50,207 nucleotides of DNA from Candidatus Omnitrophota bacterium (GCA_023247215.1 JAHFGX010000005.1:1-50207), one strand, 5' to 3'. Shown: positions 33,089 to 41,568, counted from the first letter of the stretch. Numbers and translations: made by a program. Notes: a model not told the origin generated them from the letters alone.

Positions 33089-33724
33089 TCAATCAGTTGT
33101 TTCCGGCGAGGATTTCAGGCGGCGGAAGTCGTCGAGGGAGAGCTGGACGAACTTCTGGGGCGGATCGGACGGCTTCTTCGACCCCGGGTGGAGCAGCTCG
33201 ATGATGTCGAGCCACATCCCGTCGCGCGAAGTCGCGGCGATGTCGTGCCGCTGCGTGTCCATCCGGATGGCGTCCTCCGGGCAGACTTCCACGCAATAGC
33301 CGCAGTACACGCACTTCCCTAAATCAAGATCGAAGCTCTTCGCCACCTTCTCGATGTTCGGATCCGGGTGCTCGGCCGGGGTAATATAGATGCACTTCGC
33401 CGGGCAGACCGTCTCGCAGAGCATGCAGGCGACGCAGCGTGGCGTGCCGTCGTCGCGCTGCATGAGCCGGTGGCGCGTCCGCAGGCGCGGCGACATCTCG
33501 CGCTGCTGCTCCGGATACTGGATCGTCACCGACGCGGGAATGTCGCGGAACGCCCCGACGCGGTGCGCGATGTGCAGGAACAGGTTGCGCCAGAAGTGCG
33601 TGGAGGTGATCCACAAGCCCAGCGCGATGGACGGCAGGTACGTCTGCTCCCACCACGTCAAGGGCTTGCGCTGATGCGCGCGGCGCAGCCGGTGCAGCAG
33701 CTCGGTGCTCAGTTGAGTTGGCAT
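33089..33724 (-). CDS. nuoI: NADH-quinone oxidoreductase subunit I
   Basis: 211 residues. Two [4Fe-4S] motifs: 'CVACMLCETVCPAKCIYI' and 'CVYCGYCVEVCPEDAIRM' (clusters N6a and N6b). The N-terminal segment 'FWRNLFLHIAHRVGAFRDIPASVTIQYPEQQREMSPRLRTRHRLMQ' (key part ASVTIQYPEQ) is the usual NuoI lead. The extra C-terminal tail of about 30 residues is unusual. It is the last gene of the leftward nuo operon, 4 bases after nuoH. Confidence 0.95.
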   Translation of the reverse strand: MPTQLSTELLHRLRRAHQRKPLTWWEQTYLPSIALGLWITSTHFWRNLFLHIAHRVGAFRDIPASVTIQYPEQQREMSPRLRTRHRLMQRDDGTPRCVACMLCETVCPAKCIYITPAEHPDPNIEKVAKSFDLDLGKCVYCGYCVEVCPEDAIRMDTQRHDIAATSRDGMWLDIIELLHPGSKKPSDPPQKFVQLSLDDFRRLKSSPETTD

Positions 33725-33728
33725 CTCG

Positions 33729-34853
33729 TCAATGCACCAAGACCCGCAAGAGGCTGGTCAGCCCGATGTTCGCCAGAGAGATGGGAAACAACCCCTTCCA
33801 CCCCAGCGCCATGAGCTGGTCGTAGCGGAACCGGGGCAGCGTCCAGCGGATCGCCATGAACAGCCAGATAAAGAACGAGACCTTCAGGGTAAACGCCCCC
33901 ACCCCCAACAACACCACGGTCAACCGCGACAGCTCGATCGCCCCGCCCCACGGGAAGGCGAACCCGTGCGGCCCCAGATAGGGCACCTGCCACCCGCCGA
34001 AGAAAATCACCGTCGTCAGCGCGGCCACGAGGACCGTCTCCACAAAATCCGTCAGGAAGAACAGCCCGAACTTCATGCCGCTGTACTCCACGAAATAGCC
34101 GATGATCTCCGGCTCGCCTTCGGGTAAATCAAAGGGCACCCGCTTGGTTTCGGCCAACGCCGCCGTCATGAAGACCAGGCACCCCACCGGCTGCACCACC
34201 ACCCCCCACTGCGGGATCCATCCGAACAGGTAGGTGCCTTGCTGACGGATCAGCTCCTGCAGGTCGAGCGTGCCGAACCAGACCACCACACCGATCAACG
34301 ACACCCCCAGCGCGATCTCATACGCCAGCATCTGCGATGCCGCGCGCAACCCGCCCAAGGCCGAGAGGTTGGTGCCGGAGCCCATGCCGGCGAGGATCAC
34401 GCCGTAAACGCCCAGCGATGCCAGGGCCAGCACGTAGAGGAGGGCCGGGTCAATGTGCGCCACCTGCAGATCGACGGTCCGGCCGAAGAGTTGCAGGCTG
34501 TCGCCGAACGGGATCGCCGCGAACGCTACCAGCGCGAAGAAGACCGAGATCCATGGCGCGAGGGTGAAGAGGAACGGCGCGCCGCTGGACGGAATGAAAT
34601 CCTCTTTCGTGAGCAGCTTGATCACGTCCGCCAGCGCGTGCAGCAGCCCCACCCCGCCCAGCTTGCGCAGCACCCAGTTGATCGGCGCCGCCCACCGCCA
34701 CGGCAGGTAAAAGACCGCCCGGTTCGCGCCCACGCGGTCCTGCATCAGAGCGCTCTGCTTGCGCTCCAGCCACGTCTGGATGCCGGCGAGATTCAGGACG
34801 GCAAAGAGCACGATCCCCGCCAGCGCCAATTTGATGAGCAGGTCGGTCCACAT
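33729..34853 (-). CDS. nuoH: NADH-quinone oxidoreductase subunit H
   Basis: 374 residues, about eight membrane spans. Conserved cytoplasmic loops: 'WLERKQSALMQDRVGANRA' near residue 30 and 'ALAETKRVPFDLPEGEPEIIGYFVEYSGMKFGLFF' (key part NRVPFDLPE-like KRVPFDLPEGEPE). NuoH lines the quinone cavity. Slightly longer than E. coli NuoH (325). The C-terminal 'RWTLPRFRYDQLMALGWKGLFP' is typical. Confidence 0.95.
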   Translation of the reverse strand: MWTDLLIKLALAGIVLFAVLNLAGIQTWLERKQSALMQDRVGANRAVFYLPWRWAAPINWVLRKLGGVGLLHALADVIKLLTKEDFIPSSGAPFLFTLAPWISVFFALVAFAAIPFGDSLQLFGRTVDLQVAHIDPALLYVLALASLGVYGVILAGMGSGTNLSALGGLRAASQMLAYEIALGVSLIGVVVWFGTLDLQELIRQQGTYLFGWIPQWGVVVQPVGCLVFMTAALAETKRVPFDLPEGEPEIIGYFVEYSGMKFGLFFLTDFVETVLVAALTTVIFFGGWQVPYLGPHGFAFPWGGAIELSRLTVVLLGVGAFTLKVSFFIWLFMAIRWTLPRFRYDQLMALGWKGLFPISLANIGLTSLLRVLVH

Positions 34854-34857
34854 CCGC

Positions 34858-36456
34858 TTAGGCCTTCAGCAGCGCCCCGGCGTCGCCGATGATCTCGTAG
34901 GTCAACCCCTTGAAGGCCGGCTCGCGCGCCGCGAGATCGGCGAAGACCGCGGCCGCGTCGGTGAAGCTGACCGGAACCTCGAGGCGGGCCGCCAATTCCG
35001 TCCAGATCTGCCAATCCGGCTTGGCCTCGCCCAGCGGCGCAAACGCCGGCCGGATCCGCTGCACGCGGCCCTGGTCGTTGGTGAAGGTGCCGTCTTTCTC
35101 CGCATAGACCGCGGCGGGCAGCACCAGATGCGCCGCCTGCACGCTGCCGCCGGCGTTGGAGCCCTGGTAGACGAACAGCTCGACACAGTTTTTGACTTGG
35201 TCCGCCGCCGCCTGGCCGTACGCCTCGATCACATCCGGCCCGCAGACGTAGAGCGTCGTCAGCTCGCCTCGCGCGGCCCTCGCAAACAGCCCCGCGGCGT
35301 CGAGCGACAACCCCAGGGCCTGCGCCCCGCGCGTGTTGGGCGAGGTGTCGGCCTTCATCAGGAAATCGTCCTGGCGCCCCGGACGCGCGGGGCCCTGCAC
35401 GGCGACGTTCCGGATCCCCAGCGCCTGGGCCACGCGCTTGGCCACGTAGAGGTCTTCGTTGGTCAATTGGGTGGAGAGGATCACGCCGGCCCGGTCCATC
35501 TGCCGGGCCTCCTGCAGCCGGCGCAGCGTCGAGGCCAGCAGGTCCAGCGCGTCGCTCCATGTGGAGGTCTGGTGGCCGTGTCCGTTGCGATGCTGCACGG
35601 TCGTGAGGCGCTGCTCATCAATCGCCTTGTACCCGTAGCGCCCCGCGTCGCACATCCACCACTGGTTCACGTCGGCGTTGTAGCGGGGCTTCAACCGCAT
35701 GACGCGCGCGCCCTGGGCCACGTGCGGCCGCTCCTTCCGTTCGCGGTTGTCATGGATCTCGATATTGCAGCCCATCGAGCAGCCGGGGCAGACGGACTTG
35801 GTGGAGCCCAAGTACCAGACGCGGCACTTGAAGCGGAAGTCCCGGTCGGTGAGCGCCCCCACCGGGCAGATGTCCACGGTGCAGCCCGAATAGTCGTTCG
35901 TCAGCTCTTTCCCCGGCGCGACCCCGATCTCCGAATGGTCGCCGCGGTTAAAGATGCCCAGCTCGCCGGTCTTGGTGATCTCGTCGCAGAAACGCACGCA
36001 GCGCGAGCAGAGGATGCACCGCTCCGCGTCGAGCATCACCGTCGGGCCGATGGGCACCGCCTTGGGCTTTTTCACCTTCTCTTCGTCGAACTTCGGGTTG
36101 TAGAGCCCGTAGTTCATGTAGTAGTCCTGCAGCCAGCACTCCCCGGCCTGGTCGCAGACCGGGCAGTCGAGCGGGTGGTTGATTAAGAGGAATTCCAGCA
36201 CGTCCTGGCGGGCTTTGAGCACTTTATCCGATGTCGTGTGGACCACCATCCCCTCGGCCGCCGGCGTGTAGCAGGCGATCGGCAGCTTGGGGGATTGTTC
36301 CACCTCCACCAGGCAGATGCGGCAGTTGCCGGCGATGGAGAGGCCGGGATGATAGCAGTAGAACGGCACCGGGCTGCCCGCCTGCTCGCACGCCTGCAAG
36401 ACCGTGGCGCCCTCCGGCACCGTGACCGTCTTGCCGTCAATCGTCAGCGTGGGCAT
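34858..36456 (-). CDS. nuoG: NADH-quinone oxidoreductase subunit G (short form)
   Basis: 532 residues against about 900 in E. coli. It retains the N-terminal Fe-S domain: 'YCYHPGLSIAGNCRICLVEVE' ([2Fe-2S] N1b), 'HPLDCPVCDQAGEC' (N5), 'CILCSRCVRFCDEI' and 'CTVDICPVGAL' (N4). The N7 cluster cysteines 'CPGCSMGC ... WMCDAGRYGY' are also present. The molybdopterin-oxidoreductase-like domain is shortened. It starts 3 bases after the small membrane protein gene. NuoG forms the peripheral arm's largest subunit. Confidence 0.93.
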   Translation of the reverse strand: MPTLTIDGKTVTVPEGATVLQACEQAGSPVPFYCYHPGLSIAGNCRICLVEVEQSPKLPIACYTPAAEGMVVHTTSDKVLKARQDVLEFLLINHPLDCPVCDQAGECWLQDYYMNYGLYNPKFDEEKVKKPKAVPIGPTVMLDAERCILCSRCVRFCDEITKTGELGIFNRGDHSEIGVAPGKELTNDYSGCTVDICPVGALTDRDFRFKCRVWYLGSTKSVCPGCSMGCNIEIHDNRERKERPHVAQGARVMRLKPRYNADVNQWWMCDAGRYGYKAIDEQRLTTVQHRNGHGHQTSTWSDALDLLASTLRRLQEARQMDRAGVILSTQLTNEDLYVAKRVAQALGIRNVAVQGPARPGRQDDFLMKADTSPNTRGAQALGLSLDAAGLFARAARGELTTLYVCGPDVIEAYGQAAADQVKNCVELFVYQGSNAGGSVQAAHLVLPAAVYAEKDGTFTNDQGRVQRIRPAFAPLGEAKPDWQIWTELAARLEVPVSFTDAAAVFADLAAREPAFKGLTYEIIGDAGALLKA

Positions 36457-36459
36457 GGA

Positions 36460-36726
36460 TTAATGTGCGGCGCTCAGGATCGTCAGCACGATGGCGGCGA
36501 GGACGGCCAGGCCGACGGCGGTATAAAACATGCTGAGCCTCCGTAAATTCTTCCGAAGTTTCGCCGCGTCATGAATCGTCACCGTCAGGCCGAAGGGTTT
36601 CCACGGCTTCTTCAAAAACCACTGCACCCATCGGTGCGGATGCGCCCACATGAGATAGACGCTGCCGAACCAAAACAGGAAAAAGATTCCGAAAAAGATG
36701 AGGAAGCCGGCATCGACGGCCATCAT
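36460..36726 (-). CDS. Small two-span membrane protein between nuoEF and nuoG
   Basis: 88 residues from the ATG at 36726, which overlaps the nuoEF stop (ATGATG; the second ATG at 36723 is also possible). It has an N-terminal span 'FLIFFGIFFLFWFGSVYLMW', a basic/aromatic loop 'HPHRWVQWFLKKPWKPFG' and a second span 'FYTAVGLAVLAAIVLTIL'. No family recognised. Its place inside the peripheral-arm gene block, with near-zero spacing on both sides, suggests an accessory or assembly factor of complex I, or simply a hitchhiker. Confidence 0.72.
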   Translation of the reverse strand: MMAVDAGFLIFFGIFFLFWFGSVYLMWAHPHRWVQWFLKKPWKPFGLTVTIHDAAKLRKNLRRLSMFYTAVGLAVLAAIVLTILSAAH

Positions 36727-38534
36727 GTCTCGATCTCGCATCGCCCGTGGCGGACGTGATATTCAAACTCCGGACGGAACTTGGTGATATAGCTCTGGAT
36801 CGGCCAGGCCGCGGCGTCGGCGAACACGCAGATGGTCTTTCCTTCCATGTTGCCTGCCACGGTCAGCAGGTAGTCCAGGTCCTCCTGGCGCCCGTGCCCG
36901 TCGGCGATGCGGCTCACCACCTTGTGCAGCCAGCCGGTGCCTTCCCGGCAGGGCGAGCATTGGCCGCACGACTCGTGCGCGAAGAACTTGGAGGCATACC
37001 ACAGCGCCTTGACCATGCAGGTCGCGTCGTCCATGACGATCACGCCGGCCGAGCCGGCCATCGTCCCGGCCTCGAGCAGCGAGTCGAAATCCATCGGCAC
37101 GTCAATCTCGTCCGCCCGCAGGATCTTGGCCGAAATCCCGCCCGGCACCACGGCCTTGAGGGCGCGCCCGCCGGGGATGCCGCCCGCGTGGTCGAAGATC
37201 AGTTGGCGCAACGTGACCCCGTGCGAGGCTTCGTACAACCCCGGGCGGTTCACGTGGCCGCTGAGGCTGAACAGGCGCGTGCCGCCGGTGCGCCCGAAGC
37301 CCAGCTTCGCGAACCATTCCCCGCCCTTGCGCAGCAGCGCCGGCACGCAGGCGAGCGTCTCGACGTTGTTGATCACCGTCGGGCAGCCGAACAACCCTTT
37401 GATGGCGGGAAACGGCGGCTTCAGGCGCGGGAAGCCTTTCTTGCCTTCCAGCGATTCCAGGAGCGCGGTCTCTTCGCCGCAGATGTACGCGCCGGCCCCG
37501 CGGTGCACCACGATCTCGAAGTCGAAGGCGCTGTTGAAAATCTTCTTGCCGAGAAAGCCGTATTCGGCCGCCTCGCGGATGGCCTGCTGCAGGATCTGCG
37601 CCGACCGCACGTATTCGCCGCGCAGGTAGATGTAGGCCTTGCGGCAGCCGGTGGCGTAGCCGGCGATGATCATGCCCTCCAGCAGCCGGTGCGGGTCCCG
37701 CTCCACCAGATAGCGGTCCTTGAACGTCCCCGGCTCGCCCTCATCGGCGTTCACGACCAGGAACTTGGGCTGCGTCGTGTCCTTCGGGATAAACGCCCAC
37801 TTTTTCCCCGTGGGGAAGCCCGCCCCGCCCAGGCCGCGAAGATTCGCTTTCGTCACTTCGGCGATCACCTGGTCCGGCGTCAGCTCGGTGACCGCCTTGC
37901 GGGCCATCTGGTAGCCGTCATCGCGGACATAGGTGGCGATCTGTTCGGAGCCCGGCGTGGTGAAGCGGGCGGACAGCACCGGTTCGTTCAAGCCCGGCGC
38001 CCCGCGGAACGCCAAGGGGGCTGGGCTGAGCTGATCCGGATGGGCCACCGCCTGCTCGACAATCTCCGGCGTCAACGGGCCGACATAGGTGTCGTTGACC
38101 TGCATCATCGGGGCGTGCTCGCACGCGCAGAGGCATTCCACCGTCGAGAGGGTGAACCGACCGTCGGGGGTCGTCTGGCCCGGCGCAATGCCCAGCTTCT
38201 TCGAGAGGGCGGCCAGGCTGTGCTCCCCGCCGCGCAGCATGCAGGAGACATTCGCGCAGACCTGCAGGTGATAGGTCCCGACCGGCTGGCGATGATAGAG
38301 CGTGTAGAAGGTCACTACTTCGTGCACGTGCGCCACGGAGATGCCGAGCAAATCCGCCACCCAAGCTTCCGCGTCCATCGAGACGAAGCCCAGGCGCTGC
38401 TGCACCAGATGCAAGACCGAGAGGATGGCGGCTGGCCTGCGCTCATACCGGGCGACGATCTGCTCGGCCTCCGGCCGCAGCGGCTCAAGCGTCGAAGCCG
38501 AGGGAAGGGTGGCGGTGGAGGACATGGGCGTCAC
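36723..38534 (-). CDS. nuoEF: Fused NADH-quinone oxidoreductase subunits E and F
   Basis: 603 residues in one frame. Residues about 1-170 are NuoE: 'CANVSCMLRGGE' and 'VECLCACEHAP' bind N1a. Residues about 195-603 are NuoF: 'NLRGLGGAGFPTGKKW' (FMN/NADH loop), 'NADEGEPGTFKDR', 'GAGAYICGEETALLESLEGK' and 'ESCGQCSPCREGT' (N3 cluster). Start is either the GTG at 38534, overlapping nuoD as GTGA, or the ATG at 38525. Separate E and F genes are the rule, so the fusion is notable; no frameshift or internal start is needed to read through. Confidence 0.93.
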   Translation of the reverse strand: MTPMSSTATLPSASTLEPLRPEAEQIVARYERRPAAILSVLHLVQQRLGFVSMDAEAWVADLLGISVAHVHEVVTFYTLYHRQPVGTYHLQVCANVSCMLRGGEHSLAALSKKLGIAPGQTTPDGRFTLSTVECLCACEHAPMMQVNDTYVGPLTPEIVEQAVAHPDQLSPAPLAFRGAPGLNEPVLSARFTTPGSEQIATYVRDDGYQMARKAVTELTPDQVIAEVTKANLRGLGGAGFPTGKKWAFIPKDTTQPKFLVVNADEGEPGTFKDRYLVERDPHRLLEGMIIAGYATGCRKAYIYLRGEYVRSAQILQQAIREAAEYGFLGKKIFNSAFDFEIVVHRGAGAYICGEETALLESLEGKKGFPRLKPPFPAIKGLFGCPTVINNVETLACVPALLRKGGEWFAKLGFGRTGGTRLFSLSGHVNRPGLYEASHGVTLRQLIFDHAGGIPGGRALKAVVPGGISAKILRADEIDVPMDFDSLLEAGTMAGSAGVIVMDDATCMVKALWYASKFFAHESCGQCSPCREGTGWLHKVVSRIADGHGRQEDLDYLLTVAGNMEGKTICVFADAAAWPIQSYITKFRPEFEYHVRHGRCEIET

Positions 38535-39895
38535 CGGTCCAGCTCCCCGCCGATCATGTTGACGGAGCCGAAGGTCGGCACCAGGTCGGCCAGCATGCCG
38601 CCGATGAGCAGATCCGGGAGTGCTGCCATGATGGTGAAGCAGGGCGGCCGCACGCGGACCCGGTAGGGCCGGTCGCTGCCGTCGCTGACCACGTAAAATC
38701 CCAGCTCGCCGTTGGCCCCCTCGACCGGCGCGTACACTTCGCCTTGAGGCGGCCGGATGCCGTGCCCCATCATCACCAGCTTGAAGTGGTGCATGAGGCC
38801 TTCGATGTTGCCGTAGGTATCTTCCTTCGGCGGCAGGACCGCGCGCCGCTCCGGCGCGTTGATGCCGCAGTGGAAGCTCTTGGTGGAGCCGCCCAGCGTC
38901 GGGTCGGTCACCACGTTGACGCGTTTCATCCCGCCGGTCTGTCCGAGCTTGGCCAGGTCCACCATCGCCGCGGCCGGGATGGCCTGCCCTCCCCCATCCA
39001 CCAGGATCGGCCCCGCCGGGATCTGCTTCAGCGCCTGCTCAACGAGGCGCATGCTCTGCTCCATCTCTTCCATGCGCACGAGGTAGCGATCGTAGTTGTC
39101 ACCGGTGGAGCCGAGCGGCACGTCGAACTGCAGGCGGTCGTACACGAAGTAGGGATAGGCCTTCCGCACGTCGTAGTTGACCCCGGAGCCTCGCAGGAAC
39201 GGGCCGGTGATGCCGTAGGAGATCGCCAGCTCCTTGGAGATGACGCCGGTGCCCTGCATCCGATCCACGAAAATGCGGTTGCGGGTGAGCAGCTTGTCGC
39301 ACTCGATGAGCACCCGACGGACTTCCTCGAGGGCCGCGTGCGTGCGCTGCGCGAACCCCTCCGGCAGGTCGGCCTTGACGCCGCCCACGCGCCCGTAGGA
39401 GATGGTCAACCGCGCCCCGGCGACGGCCTCGATCAGCTCCCACAGCACTTCCCGCGCCTTGATCATGTAGAGGAACACCGTGAACGCCCCCAGCTCCATC
39501 GCCGAGGCGCCCACGCAGGTCAGGTGGTCGGTGATGCGGGAAATTTCGCTCAGGATCACGCGGATGTACTGGCAGCGCTCCGGCGCCTCGATGCCCATCA
39601 GCCGCTCGACGGCCCAGCAGTAGCCGAAATTATTGATCAGGGGGGAGACGTAGTTGAGCCGGTCCGTGTAGGGGATGGCGTTGTTGTAGGGCCCCAGCTC
39701 GCACATCTTCTCGAAGCCGCGGTGCAGGTAGCCGATTTCCACGTCGGTGGCCAGGAGGCGCTCGCCGTCCAGCTCCGCCGTGATCTGGATGATGCCGTGC
39801 ATCGCCGGGTGCGACGGCCCGATGTTCAAAAACATGTGCCGCGTCTCCGTCGAGCGGGTGTGCGGTTCAAGCGGCAGGACGTGGGTGTCGCTCAT
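38531..39895 (-). CDS. nuoD: NADH-quinone oxidoreductase subunit D
   Basis: 454 residues. The quinone-site 'NIGPSHPAMHGIIQI' is present (the key His of the HPxxHG loop), as are 'LHRGFEKM', 'YTDRLNYVSPLINNFGYCWAVE' and the conserved C-terminal 'FTIMAALPDLLIGGMLADLVPTFGSVNMIGGELDR' (in part TFGSVNMIGGELDR). The 49-kDa homologue of complex I. It is separate from NuoC here (6-base gap), unlike the NuoCD fusion of enterics. Confidence 0.96.
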   Translation of the reverse strand: MSDTHVLPLEPHTRSTETRHMFLNIGPSHPAMHGIIQITAELDGERLLATDVEIGYLHRGFEKMCELGPYNNAIPYTDRLNYVSPLINNFGYCWAVERLMGIEAPERCQYIRVILSEISRITDHLTCVGASAMELGAFTVFLYMIKAREVLWELIEAVAGARLTISYGRVGGVKADLPEGFAQRTHAALEEVRRVLIECDKLLTRNRIFVDRMQGTGVISKELAISYGITGPFLRGSGVNYDVRKAYPYFVYDRLQFDVPLGSTGDNYDRYLVRMEEMEQSMRLVEQALKQIPAGPILVDGGGQAIPAAAMVDLAKLGQTGGMKRVNVVTDPTLGGSTKSFHCGINAPERRAVLPPKEDTYGNIEGLMHHFKLVMMGHGIRPPQGEVYAPVEGANGELGFYVVSDGSDRPYRVRVRPPCFTIMAALPDLLIGGMLADLVPTFGSVNMIGGELDR

Positions 39896-39901
39896 CAGGG
39901 G

Positions 39902-40483
39902 CTAGTTGACCGGGCCGATCAGCGGCTGGCGCTTGTTGACGGGGTAGTCCTTGCGGAGCGGGTGCCCTTCAAACGGCTCATACATGAGGATCCGCTTCAG
40001 GTTCGGGTGGCCGGCAAAGCGCACGCCGTACATGTCCCACACTTCGCGCTCGAACCAGTTCGCGGCGCGCCACAGGCCGGTGACGGAGTCCACCACCGCG
40101 TCCTGCGCGGTGACCGGCACTTTGAGGCGCAGGCGGTGGCCGTGCGTCAGCGACGAGAAATGATAGACCACCTCGAAGCGGAACTCGTTCGGCACGCCCC
40201 GCTCCCACATCTCGGCGGTCGGCGCCGGCTTCATGAAGTACGGCAGCGGCGAGGGCGTTGTGAGCGTCGGCGCGCTGCCCTGGAACGAGCCGAAGGAGAG
40301 GTAATCCACGCAGCCCAGGTCCATCAGGAACTCACAGGCCAATTCCGGCGCGTCCCGCAGGGCGGCGCACACCTCCAGCAGCCCCTCGCGCTTGAGGACC
40401 ACCGTCTGGTCTCCCCGGTAGGCATGGGACGCGATCACCCAGTGAGGAAACCGCTCGTGAACCACTCGCGTGACGTCGGACAT
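39902..40483 (-). CDS. nuoC: NADH-quinone oxidoreductase subunit C
   Basis: 193 residues. The conserved 'YHFSSLTHGHRLRLKVPV' and 'WRAANWFEREVWDMYGVRFAGHPNLKRILMYEPFEGHPLRKDYPV' (key part ANWFEREVWDMYGV) identify the 30-kDa subunit. It lies 19 bases after the nuoB stop. The stop is 6 bases before the nuoD start. Confidence 0.95.
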   Translation of the reverse strand: MSDVTRVVHERFPHWVIASHAYRGDQTVVLKREGLLEVCAALRDAPELACEFLMDLGCVDYLSFGSFQGSAPTLTTPSPLPYFMKPAPTAEMWERGVPNEFRFEVVYHFSSLTHGHRLRLKVPVTAQDAVVDSVTGLWRAANWFEREVWDMYGVRFAGHPNLKRILMYEPFEGHPLRKDYPVNKRQPLIGPVN

Positions 40484-40502
40484 GGCTGTGTGTGGTTGTG
40501 AC

Positions 40503-41048
40503 TTACAGGTGGGCTCCTGGCTGGTGCAGCACGCGCAATTCCGCCGGGCGCCCTTCCGGCCCGGTGGGCGCGTCGGCCAAGGTGCCCAACTGGATCTTGT
40601 CCTGCAGCTTCATCAAGCCGTCCAGCACGTTCTCAGGACGTGGCGGGCAGCCGGGAATGTAGACATCCACCGGGATGATCGTATCAATCCCCATGACGGT
40701 GGCGTAGTTGTCGTAGAAGCCGCCGGTGCAGGTGCACACCCCGAAGGCCACGGCCCATTTGGGCTCCATCATCTGGTCATAGATCCGCTTCAGGACCGGC
40801 GCCATCTTGTGGCTGATGGTGCCGACGACGAACAGCACGTCCGCCTGGCGCGGGGAGAAGCGCGGGAAGCCGGCGCCGAAGCGGTCCACGTCGTAGTGGG
40901 AGCAGGCGGTGGCCATGTACTCCATGCCGCAGCAGGCGGTCACGAACGGATACTGGAAGATGGAGAACTTGCGCGCCCACCCCAGCGCCGCGTCCAGCTT
41001 GGTGGTCATCCAGTTGAGCTTGCCGGCGTCTGCCGTCCCCTGCCCCAT
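40503..41048 (-). CDS. nuoB: NADH-quinone oxidoreductase subunit B
   Basis: 181 residues from 'MGQGTADAGKLNWMTTKLDA'; the track start at 41087 is inside nuoA. N2 cluster ligands: the tandem Cys 'TACCGMEY', 'FGVCTCTGGF' and 'VYIPGCPPRPE'. The extra Cys in 'CTC' is unusual. The ATG is 4 bases past the nuoA stop. Confidence 0.95.
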   Translation of the reverse strand: MGQGTADAGKLNWMTTKLDAALGWARKFSIFQYPFVTACCGMEYMATACSHYDVDRFGAGFPRFSPRQADVLFVVGTISHKMAPVLKRIYDQMMEPKWAVAFGVCTCTGGFYDNYATVMGIDTIIPVDVYIPGCPPRPENVLDGLMKLQDKIQLGTLADAPTGPEGRPAELRVLHQPGAHL

Positions 41049-41052
41049 GTCC

Positions 41053-41409
41053 CTACTCCCAGTCCAAGGCGCCCTTGCGCCACGCATACGCGAACGCGGC
41101 CACGACGATTCCCAGAAACCACGCCATCTCGAACAGGCCGAACCAGCCCAACTCCCGCAGCACGACCCCCCAAGGGAAGAGGAAGATCAGCTCGACGTCA
41201 AAGACGACGAACAGCATGCCCAGGACGTAAAAATGCACCGGCATCCGCCCGGCCGGCAGGGCGATGGGATCCACGCCGCATTCAAACGGCTGTGATTTCA
41301 CCGGGGTGGGCCGGTGCGGTCCCAGGAACCGGTTGGCCACGAGCATGAAGGTGGCCACCAGCCCCGCGAGCACGGCGAAGAACAGGATGGCGAGGTATTC
41401 GAGTGCCAT
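41053..41409 (-). CDS. nuoA: NADH-quinone oxidoreductase subunit A
   Basis: 118 residues, three spans. The loop 'SQPFECGVDP' and 'FYVLGMLFVVFDVELIFLFPWGV' carry the conserved Cys and acidic residues of NuoA. It is the first gene of the leftward complex I operon, preceded by the operator and promoter at 41423-41478. The leader to the ATG is about 35 bases, with no strong Shine-Dalgarno. Confidence 0.95.
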   Translation of the reverse strand: MALEYLAILFFAVLAGLVATFMLVANRFLGPHRPTPVKSQPFECGVDPIALPAGRMPVHFYVLGMLFVVFDVELIFLFPWGVVLRELGWFGLFEMAWFLGIVVAAFAYAWRKGALDWE

Positions 41410-41422
41410 GGGGAAACCTGAC

Positions 41423-41443
41423 TTTGTGATTTATTTCACAAAC
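41423..41443. promoter_or_regulatory. Palindromic operator of the nuoA operon (second copy)
   Basis: TTTGTGA, the same AT-rich 6-base spacer and TCACAAA, plus a following C: 21 bases identical to the nuoJ operator at 25375-25395, in the same plus-strand orientation although the genes run oppositely. It sits at the predicted start site of nuoA transcription. Confidence 0.68.
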
Positions 41444-41449
41444 TCGTCT

Positions 41450-41478
41450 ATCTTAACACCGTCGGCTCGTCCTGTCTA
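41450..41478 (-). promoter_or_regulatory. Promoter of the nuoA operon
   Basis: On the minus strand TAGACA, 17 bases, TAAGAT. The -35 is the same hexamer as at nuoJ and the operator follows at the same distance, so the two promoter-operator units are near copies in design. Confidence 0.66.
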
Positions 41479-41496
41479 CCTCTTTCCCTCTTGGGG

Positions 41497-41549
41497 CGGT
41501 GGGGCGCCCGCCTCCGCGTCACCCGTGGCCCCTCGTGGGCTTCCCACCG
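41497..41549. repeat. Self-complementary GC-rich intergenic repeat
   Basis: Outer arms CGGTGGG and CCCACCG close a 53-base unit. Its core text GGGCGCCCGCCTCC-GCGTCACCCG recurs, with one base extra, inside the cloverleaf element at 44984-45057. A dispersed structured repeat is likely. It lies between the nuoA promoter and the ABC exporter promoter. Confidence 0.45.
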
Positions 41550-41554
41550 TGTGT

Positions 41555-41560
41555 TATACT
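41555..41560 (+). promoter_or_regulatory. -10 box close to the ABC exporter start
   Basis: TATACT ends 8 bases before the ATG at 41569, so the mRNA would begin almost at the start codon (leaderless or nearly so). The -35 is poor and there is no Shine-Dalgarno, in agreement with leaderless initiation. Confidence 0.42.
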
Positions 41561-41568
41561 AAACTATT

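Noticed and set aside
36747-38666. 639-residue plus-strand ORF
   Set aside because: Antisense to nuoEF, which has all its Fe-S and FMN motifs; the reverse frame has shadow composition.
38744-40501. 585-residue plus-strand ORF
   Set aside because: Antisense to nuoD and nuoC; no plausible protein pattern.
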